In this document: positions 8,621-14,085 of the stretch, in pieces
Position numbering within the stretch: the first letter of the stretch is position 1
How the letters are laid out: each line of letters opens with the position of its first letter
From: Halocafeteria seosinensis
Taxonomy: Eukaryota > Sar > Bigyra > Bicosoecida
Direction of reading: 5' to 3'
Assembly (NCBI GenBank): GCA_001687465.1
Contig: LVLI01000138.1
Coordinates: 64,001-78,085 of the forward strand
Length of the DNA: 14,085 nt
Position numbers and translations under genes: made by a program
Notes under the pieces: generated by a model
Seen by the model: only the letters and a program-made list of their open reading frames with translations
What the model was told of the DNA's origin: nothing
Database searches by the model: none

Positions 8621-10054
8621 CTAGTGTTGGTGGAATCGGCGCTTCTGGTTGACGGAGCGGGGAACGCACTGCGGTGGAAGCTGCTTCCTCTTTGATTTCT
8701 CGGTAGTTTTCTCTGGAGGAGATGCCTTGTGCTGGAAATGCAGTGAAGGCAGACTATGCGCCGTCTCAACGACCCATATATCCTCAGACCACTTTTGGCT
8801 TCCATTGTAATAGTAAAGCTGGCCAGTGATGTCCTGAAGACTGTTCGAGTTTCCTTCCAGAAAGGGTTCAGTCTTCAAAGTGACTGCCTCGGTGTCGTCC
8901 ACTTGGTCACCTTCAAATACGCAATATTTGATATGCAGCTCATTGCCAGTACTGTCGAAGCTTTCCACAACCCCTCCCGATACAATGCCATTTCGATCAC
9001 TCCGCTTGGTGTTGTTGGAGGCCCCTCCTGATGCAAACGAGTTCGTTATATGCACAGTACCCCGATCCCCAATGTTACCGCATATTCCTCCGGTTCTGGT
9101 AGTCATCCGCATTCCCGTACTGTAGCAATCAGATATATGCATGATTCCCTTCGCTCCTCCTGCGTTGTCTCCGGAAATTCCTCCACTTGCTTCTCCATGC
9201 ATGTCCCCCGTCGAAAAGCATCTTCTTACGAACACTCTGCCGCCGGGTAAACCAGCTCCAGCACTTTGACCGACAATGCCTCCACTGAATCGACCCGTAA
9301 TGTTTCCGGTGGAATAACACTCTGAAATGTTGACGGTACCTCCCTCATCAGCCGCGGCATACCCGGCAACCCCACCCCCCTGGTCGTGTATCTGCCCCGA
9401 AGAAGAGCAGCCGATGATTGCCAGGTGCCCATCGCGTTCAGCGGCACGACTTCCGACGATTCCTCCCGCAGCTTTTCCGATAAGACCAGAGGATGATGAG
9501 TTATAGATGACAGAGTTGACTCCGTTACGTCCACACTTGTTTCCACAGATACCCCCTCCTGAGGCTTTCCATGTGCCTCCAATAATTGATCCAGTGGATG
9601 TACATGAGTCAATTATGAAATTTCTCTGGTTCAGGCGCATAATGAAACCTCCTTTTGGGCCAGTGGCTCCCTTTCGCATGTGAACATTGCGCACTACTGG
9701 GGCTTCTTCCAAGGGATTATTCAGGCTCTTTTGGTCAATTGCAAAGAGCCCATTAAACTTCGAAGGATGGAACCCCGTCACATTTATAAGATCAATTTCA
9801 TAATGGTTCCCTTCAAAGAGCTCATTGGCTCTTAGGCGTATGAAACTGTCCGTGTCATCGGCGTAGTAATCCATCCATGTAAAGCTGCAGGTGAGTTGGA
9901 ACATGCTCATAGTGACATTATAATGGAAGCATGCCTCCTTATTACCAGCAATGATGGAGCCACGAAGATTTCGCTTCGCCCTCACTCCTCCTAGTAGCGA
10001 ACATACCAGTATACAAAGGAATGTAAAGTGTATATGAATCTGAAAAGTCATCAT
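8621..10054 (-). CDS. Secreted GLUG-like repeat protein, paralog 2
   Basis: This is a single-exon gene of 477 residues. It begins MMTFQIHIHF and has a signal peptide (hydrophobic core about 8-23, cleavage near VRA at 26, then dibasic KR). Either of the two adjacent ATGs (10054 or 10051) could be used. The N-terminal module (about 42-150) aligns by eye with paralog 1: C-x2-Y, MF, C, the IDL segment, GLFA and EAPV. Seven repeats follow, with the marker Gly at 155, 190, 220, 250, 283, 314 and 343 (29-35-residue period) and cores such as YSTGNITG and GGICGN. The C-terminal module (about 372-427, IKYCVF to EDIW) is also shared. Unlike paralog 1, it ends in a basic, Lys/Arg/Gln-rich tail (about 443-477). 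It is probably an extracellular or wall-associated beta-solenoid-like protein. No enzymatic motif is visible. Confidence 0.85.
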   Translation of the reverse strand: MMTFQIHIHFTFLCILVCSLLGGVRAKRNLRGSIIAGNKEACFHYNVTMSMFQLTCSFTWMDYYADDTDSFIRLRANELFEGNHYEIDLINVTGFHPSKFNGLFAIDQKSLNNPLEEAPVVRNVHMRKGATGPKGGFIMRLNQRNFIIDSCTSTGSIIGGTWKASGGGICGNKCGRNGVNSVIYNSSSSGLIGKAAGGIVGSRAAERDGHLAIIGCSSSGQIHDQGGGVAGYAAADEGGTVNISECYSTGNITGRFSGGIVGQSAGAGLPGGRVFVRRCFSTGDMHGEASGGISGDNAGGAKGIMHISDCYSTGMRMTTRTGGICGNIGDRGTVHITNSFASGGASNNTKRSDRNGIVSGGVVESFDSTGNELHIKYCVFEGDQVDDTEAVTLKTEPFLEGNSNSLQDITGQLYYYNGSQKWSEDIWVVETAHSLPSLHFQHKASPPEKTTEKSKRKQLPPQCVPRSVNQKRRFHQH

Positions 10055-10230
10055 CTTGGACCTTTTTTGGCCGGTGGTAACGCAGACTCTCGCAGAGATC
10101 GTGACAGGATTCTGCTCGAATAGAGTGGTTCCCTACCATGGTATCGCAATATCTTCCAGTAATGACTGTTATGCAGTGTGACACTAATAACAATTCACCC
10201 TTTAATCCGTGGTTCACAGAAAAGTTCTTT

Positions 10231-10259
10231 GCGGGATTGCCCGGGTGGCCAATTCCCGC
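10231..10259. repeat. Imperfect inverted repeat (hairpin)
   Basis: A GCGGGATTGCC arm pairs with a GGCCAATTCCCGC arm across a short CGGGT loop, with small bulges. It could form a stable hairpin. Its function is unknown. Confidence 0.4.
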
Positions 10260-10302
10260 TCTGTATGATCAAGACTTCAAGTGGAACCACTGTTCACATA
10301 TC

Positions 10303-10315
10303 GACCGAATCGGTC
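10303..10315. repeat. Perfect 13-bp inverted repeat
   Basis: GACCGA-A-TCGGTC is symmetrical around a single base. It could be a dimeric protein-binding site or chance. Confidence 0.35.
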
Positions 10316-10472
10316 AGCATTGTTGGTCGGACAACAACATTCGGTAGCAATCACTCTTCCACGGTCGCATGCCTTCGCCATACAAGCTTGCTGCTCGGTG
10401 CCCACTAAGTCACAGTGACTGCAAACAAACGATTCGTTTATCCTTACGGGCAACAAGACAACATAAAGTTAG

Positions 10473-10799
10473 ATAAAGTTTCGGAATGAGAAAGTTGCCA
10501 ACCAGTTGTCCGAAGATGACAAGAAGACTGTAGAAGATGCTGTCCAAGAGACAATTGACTGGCTAGACAACAACCAGGACAAAGAGAAAGAGGAATACGA
10601 AGAGAAGCGAAAGCAGTTGGAGGAAAAGGTGAACCCTGTATTGACGAAGCTGTATGGTGGCCAAGGCGGAGCTGGTGGTGCTGGCGGCATGCCAGGTGGA
10701 ATGCCAGGTGGTGGCATGCCCGGTGCTGGTGGTGGTGACGCTGGTGGCGGTGCTGACACACAAGTTTGGGAGCCTTCCCTTAAGAACGGGGTTACCTAG
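10473..10799 (+). pseudogene. Detached C-terminal fragment of an Hsp70 chaperone
   Basis: The frame is open from 10473 to TAG at 10797. From about 10482 to 10758 it encodes the end of an Hsp70 substrate-binding lid: [20 protein letters not shown], then [30 protein letters not shown] and KLYGG, followed by a [14 protein letters not shown]-type tail. This corresponds to the last ~90 residues of a normal ~640-residue Hsp70. The nucleotide-binding domain and beta-sandwich are absent upstream, and TAG at 10470 closes the frame. Similarity ends after GGGAD, replaced by an unrelated [13 protein letters not shown], so the EEVD co-chaperone end is lost. No ATG starts the segment in frame. The intact reading of the fragment argues for a recent partial duplication. 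It lies 66 bp outside the left end of the hAT element. Confidence 0.75.
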
Positions 10800-10864
10800 C
10801 CTGAGTTGCACCCATTGATGCGTTTGTACTGCGACTTGACTCCGTGCGACACGGTGAGAATGAC

Positions 10865-10876
10865 CAAGGGTGTTAT
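10865..10876 (+). repeat. Left terminal inverted repeat of the hAT-like element
   Basis: The 12-bp CAAGGGTGTTAT is identical to the complement of the right end. It is followed by two copies of GGTCTGGAC (10879-10887 and 10893-10901) at a 14-bp spacing, which may be subterminal transposase sites. Confidence 0.7.
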
Positions 10877-11069
10877 AAGGTCTGGACTGGACGGTCTGGA
10901 CCACGCGCACACGGGTAACGCGGGCGGTCCGTGCAGGAACGTGGAACGGTAGGCGTGATCCGGGATGTGCCAGTGGTCCGTCAAATTCAAAAAAAAAGAT
11001 TCAAATTTGGCTTCCTTTTTGAAATGACTACGGCTGTAAGTCGCTAAAGTATTGGCTTTTAGTTTAAGT

Positions 11070-11378
11070 ATGTCTGTAGACCGTAGATCTGTGTACTGTC
11101 GTCCGATGTGTGGTATCTGTTCAAACTCAAGAAGAACTCATATGGTACAGCATTGTTCTGTAGTGTATAAATCTAAGACCCCAGCTGGAACCCTTCGGAA
11201 ACATCTGAACGGGAACCATCGACGCTGGGGGGACTATGTGGAGAAAGAAAAAGCTGAAGCTGTTGATGGAGCTGCTCGGAAGATGCAAAAAACCCTCAGT
11301 TCTACTTGCACGGCTCCGAGTCGGTATCAATGTGGCTCCAGTGAAGAGGTTTGTTTTCCACCGTGCTATTCAGATTGA
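11070..11378 (+). pseudogene. hAT transposase N-terminal remnant with BED-type zinc finger
   Basis: From ATG at 11070 the frame encodes about 102 residues. A Cys-x2-Cys pair (CGIC) is followed by YKSKTPAGTLRKHLNGNHRR, which gives the His-x4-His end and the Thr/Leu-His-Leu pattern of BED fingers, the DNA-binding domain at the start of many hAT transposases. The spacing between the Cys and His pairs is somewhat longer than typical. A Lys/Glu/Ala-rich helix follows. The frame ends at TGA (11376-11378) shortly before the C-terminal remnant in another frame. A GAG/GTTTGT donor at 11349 and an AAG/ATG acceptor at 11394 would splice the two remnants in frame, but the 46-bp intron would be short and its acceptor poor. 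Confidence 0.5.
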
Positions 11379-11394
11379 GCAGCACTAGAATAAG

Positions 11395-11784
11395 ATGTAC
11401 AAGCAAGCAGCGTCCGACGCAGCGTCTAAGGCAGAACTCAGCCCATTGGAATTCTGGAGAACCTACAGCGGTCAACTTCCCTTGCTCGCGGGTGCAGCGA
11501 AGCTTTTACTTCCTTTTCCAGCATCTAGTGCGCCAGCAGAGCGCACATTTTCTGCAGCTGGATTGACGCAGCATCGCTACAGAAAGAGCCTCCAGGCATC
11601 CACCCTGAAGGACCTACTCACTCTAAAGCATGTGTATCTCGGCTGGCTAGACGGAGAACGGAATGCCCCTGAACCCATTGATCAACAAGTTATTGATTGC
11701 GAAGCAGCAACCATTTCCGAAGGGGGGCAAACAAATGAAGATGCAGCTTCAAGGGAGGATGACGAAATTCTGGAAATAGCGTAG
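11395..11784 (+). pseudogene. hAT transposase C-terminal dimerization domain remnant
   Basis: This 129-residue frame contains the hAT dimerization signature. ELSPLEFWRTY at about 15-25 is followed by LPLLAGAAKLLLPFPASSAP (30-49), AERTFSAAGL (50-59) and R-x-S-L...LKDLLTLKHVYL. These are the W-x-YP-L, P-x-SS-x-x-ER-x-FS-x-AG and L-x-L-K positions known from the C-terminus of hAT transposases. An acidic Glu/Asp-rich tail follows. An in-frame TAG lies just upstream at 11386. The catalytic Asp and insertion regions normally between BED and this domain are absent. If expressed, it could only bind DNA or transposase, not cut. Confidence 0.75.
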
Positions 11785-11901
11785 GTCATAGAACGGCAAC
11801 TTAATACGAAATACTCCGCAATTGTATAGTGATTTTTATGTTATGATATTGTAGGACAATCCTCAGGAAAATGATGCGTATAGACCCTTCACTTTCTTGT
11901 G

Positions 11902-11985
11902 GTGTGGCACGGAACGTGGACAATGGAACGGGGCCGATGTTCCGGTCCACTTTCGTGGCACGGAACGGCACGGCACGGAACGGAC
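11902..11985. repeat. Subterminal CGGAACGG/CACGG repeat cluster of the hAT-like element
   Basis: Near the right end, short units of the type GGCACGGAACG and CGGCACGG recur, including a run with CACGGAACGGCACGGCACGG. Similar GGAACGTGGAACGG occurs near the left end at about 10935. Clusters of short motifs close to the termini are typical transposase-binding sites in hAT elements; that role here is inferred. Confidence 0.5.
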
Positions 11986-11988
11986 CAC

Positions 11989-12000
11989 ATAACACCCTTG
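11989..12000 (-). repeat. Right terminal inverted repeat of the hAT-like element
   Basis: ATAACACCCTTG is the exact complement of the left terminus at 10865-10876. Confidence 0.7.
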
Positions 12001-12091
12001 TGGCACCTCAAGCTTACCTGGCTTCCGCAGGAAAGCTTGGGCAGGCAGCTTCAAGGGCACCCCCTTTCGGACACGCCCCTGGTCGGGTATT

Positions 12092-13174
12092 CTATCCAGT
12101 AGACGAAGGTTTGACAGGGCAGATCTCCGGTGTCGCCTTCGATATGGCGTCAACTAACATTGTGAAATTCTTACAATAATTCTTCTTTGCCCATGCATCG
12201 AATTCAGACTGTTGCGAAATGTAGTCGTGAATTATAAAAACGTCCTCAGGCCGTAGAAATGATTGAGTTTTTCTTTCCCTACCCTTGGGCATCCGAGAGG
12301 GTGGAGCTGGATACTTGAAGTTAAGCCCAGGGGACAGCCTGTCAAACTCCATAAGGCTGGCCTGATTCAAGATAACCTGATCTCCAGTCCCACTTTGGGG
12401 CATGATGGACCAATTGCCTCTAATTGTCGTCGCAATCAAACGACTAAACACACCTGCGCTAGGCCTCAGTATTACTACCCCAGAGTTAGCGTCTTCCCTT
12501 CCCGCTCTGTTTATGTGCACAGCTGCTTGACCATGCAAAGGTTCTACGTCGAATAGCCAATCTATGTTTCTCACAGGCCATGAGTCAATATCGAGTAAAA
12601 TGATTTTATCAAATTCCGTTAACGCCCATGACATGAGTTTCGTGTGGTGGGAGGCCTCCAACGATGTAACCCGAGGATCAAACCTGGGAAATGCCCGAAG
12701 CTCCTGCACCTGATAACCGTATCGTTCAATGTTACGGACGGTTTCTTGCGAAACATCCGGATCCACAAACATGATGTGTTCGGTTTCGAAACTGCTGAAC
12801 GCTTTCATTGCACACAAGAATCCACTGAGTGCTGCGTTATTCTGCCATTTCTTTCTATCCCGCTTCCGCTCATAGTAAAACGACACAAAGGCATTCCTGT
12901 ATGGGAAATGGGAACCGTCCTCAAGAATGATTAAGTAGGTCGTGGGGTACCCTTACCTTTTCCGATAGTTCGGAGGAAACGCCTCTGCATGTTTTTCCAC
13001 ACCCTTTGATTTGGGCATTTCAGTGCCATGAGTCTCCACGGACTGACCAACTGCTTGGGAGCTGAAGACGTTCAGGGATTTGTGTGCACCCAACAGAAGT
13101 ATAAGGAGAATTATATTACCTATCCCGTATAGAAGCACGAAAAGACGCACGTGCCATCCGGTCGACATCAGCAT
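12092..13174 (-). CDS. GT8 (glycogenin-like) glycosyltransferase, type II membrane protein
   Basis: Two exons, 13174-12957 and 12896-12092, join in frame across a 60-bp GT-AG intron (12897-12956), giving 340 residues. The start MLMSTGWHVR leads directly into one membrane segment (about 11-28, LFVLLYGIGNIILLILLL), then a Ser/Lys-rich stem and a catalytic domain. This is a Golgi-type layout with the enzyme in the lumen. GT8 landmarks are TKLMSWALTEFDKIILLDID with the metal-binding DxD (DID, 175-177), NSGVVILRPS (210-219), GDQ (244-246) and an IIH (294-296) that may be the late metal-ligating His. The usual HxxGxxKPW end is not evident; here it is IIHDYISQQ. The enzyme would move a sugar from a nucleotide sugar to a glycan or glycoprotein; donor and acceptor cannot be read. 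The stop is 91 bp from the hAT-like element, so that element sits in its 3' flank. Confidence 0.88.
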
Positions 13175-13801
13175 TGTGAGCTTTCCTCGTGTCGTAAATG
13201 CACCGCCCCCAATATGATACCATGAGATGAGGATCCTTTTACTTGAAGAGCACGACTTCTACAAAACGCAAACGCAGTGCCACTGTGACAGGGTGGCACA
13301 AAAGTGAAGTTACTTGGGTCCGGTTACGTGGGAAGGTATGTAACCTATACTACTTCGACTTCCCAGTTTCCCATATTTACCGTCTATTTGTACACTAAAA
13401 AGGTCATCATAGTAATCTATGCTCTTCTTTGTTTTCTTTCGTGCATGTATCGTATACTATCGTTGATTTAGATGCCCTTTGTGAGGGACGGTTTACTCCG
13501 AGTCTTGGTCAGTGAGACCGTAGATGAAGACCTGATATGGAGCATTCGTACTACACTAATGATTCCATTGTTTTCCTCCAATCATCGGTACTTCCGTAAT
13601 CGTCTGTTGCTCGTTTGTCTGAGCACCTCATCTCCAGAGCCCATCGTCGCTACGCCTCCGCCGAGTGTCTACCCCAAACACACAGCCTTACAATGAACGG
13701 TACCAAGAAGCATAGGCAACACACGGCTTCTTTTAACATAATGAATATACATGTATTGTTCATATGCAATATTATAGGCACAAATGATAGTGGTTGATTA
13801 G

Positions 13802-13822
13802 GTTACATGAGGTTCATGTAAC
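13802..13822. repeat. Perfect inverted repeat, 9-bp arms
   Basis: GTTACATGA and TCATGTAAC flank a GGT spacer. It forms a perfect hairpin or dyad site. It could be a transcription-factor site or a transposon end; no partner copy is seen. Confidence 0.5.
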
Positions 13823-13889
13823 TTTTGCGCCACCCTGCCGGACAGCGACTTCTGCACCTACGGACACTCGACGGGTACCCGCGTGTCGT

Positions 13890-13918
13890 CCGCCCGAGCT
13901 TCGGGCTTCTTCGGGCGG
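13890..13918. repeat. GC-rich inverted repeat, 8-bp arms
   Basis: CCGCCCGA and TCGGGCGG enclose a 13-base spacer that itself contains TTCGGGCTT. It lies 67 bases after the 13802-13822 dyad. Its role is unknown. Confidence 0.45.
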
Positions 13919-14085
13919 AGTAAACCACCTCAAACCCCACTTATGATCCACTATTACAGCCGTATTGGCTCTATATGCGATTTCACAAGAACACGGGAGA
14001 CTGGGTAGTGCTAGCTGCAATTGGCTTCATTTAAGCGACCACGCTTGGCTAGGCTGACTTGACCCACTTAGTGAACGCCGAGGGC

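Larger units (their letters stand above)
10055..10472. other. Gene-free stretch with small inverted repeats
   Basis: This is the likely 5' flank of GLUG-repeat gene 2 on the minus side. Open frames of about 70 codons on plus have no recognisable content. Two inverted repeats are present, at 10231-10259 and 10303-10315. I see no TATA box close to 10054. Confidence 0.35.
10865..12000 (+). mobile_element. Internally deleted hAT-like DNA transposon
   Basis: The ends are inverted copies: CAAGGGTGTTAT at 10865-10876 and its exact complement at 11989-12000. An imperfect extension runs to about 30 bp (GGTC and spaced C/G positions match). Between them are remnants of a hAT transposase: a BED-finger-like start and the hAT dimerization end. 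At 1136 bp the element is far below the usual 2.5-5 kb of autonomous hATs, and the catalytic DDE core is missing. The flanking 8-mers AGAATGAC (left) and TGGCACCT (right) do not match, so I cannot show a target-site duplication. The insertion may be old, or the edges may have been rearranged. The right end lies 91 bp past the stop of the GT8 gene. Confidence 0.7.
13175..14085. other. Gene-free stretch upstream of the GT8 gene
   Basis: I see no supported gene. Open frames of 60-75 codons (13472-13696, 13615-13797 on plus; 13814-14020 on minus) have no recognisable motifs. The first ~100 bases are the likely GT8 promoter; the minus strand there has a GGGGGCGG box near 13203-13210. Two clear hairpins lie at 13802-13822 and 13890-13918. 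Confidence 0.4.

Noticed and set aside
10444-10910. Minus-strand frames rich in His, Pro or Ser opposite the Hsp70 fragment
   Set aside because: They are antisense reflections of the GGMP-repeat coding sequence.

Overview
The window is nuclear DNA from a eukaryote, most likely a unicellular alga or other protist. Several genes are split by short GT-AG introns (60-74 bp, one of 133 bp). Proteins carry eukaryotic signal peptides or a type II membrane anchor, and there is an Hsp70 fragment, a hAT DNA transposon and a retroelement relic. Base composition looks balanced and coding density is moderate. I cannot place the lineage from this sequence alone.

Layout, left to right. (a) 1-3122 is compact. 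A 5'-incomplete, four-exon gene of unknown function (+, stop at 1649) faces tail-to-tail a four-exon methylenetetrahydrofolate reductase gene (-, 3122 to 1798). The MTHFR comprises only the catalytic barrel, 348 residues, and lacks the SAM-responsive regulatory domain usual in eukaryotes. (b) 3123-4662 is mostly non-coding, with one uncertain 173-codon ORF. (c) 4663-10054 holds two same-strand paralogous secreted proteins with about 31-residue GLUG-like repeats, flanked in both by a shared N-terminal and C-terminal module. They are separated by 2.6 kb of degenerate DNA containing the C-terminal relic of a reverse-transcriptase-type retroelement. (d) 10473-10799 is a detached C-terminal Hsp70 fragment (lid plus GGMP tail, no EEVD end). 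(e) 10865-12000 is a hAT-like element with 12-bp perfect terminal inverted repeats. It is internally deleted but keeps a BED-finger-like start and the hAT dimerization end. (f) 12092-13174 (-) is a two-exon Golgi-type GT8 (glycogenin-like) glycosyltransferase. (g) 13175-14085 shows no recognisable gene, only short hairpins.

The genes do not form an obvious pathway. The strongest theme is the expanded, secreted GLUG-repeat family next to a secretory-pathway glycosyltransferase, in a region reshaped by transposons and duplicated gene pieces. Nothing here was searched against a database. All family names rest on motifs read by eye.
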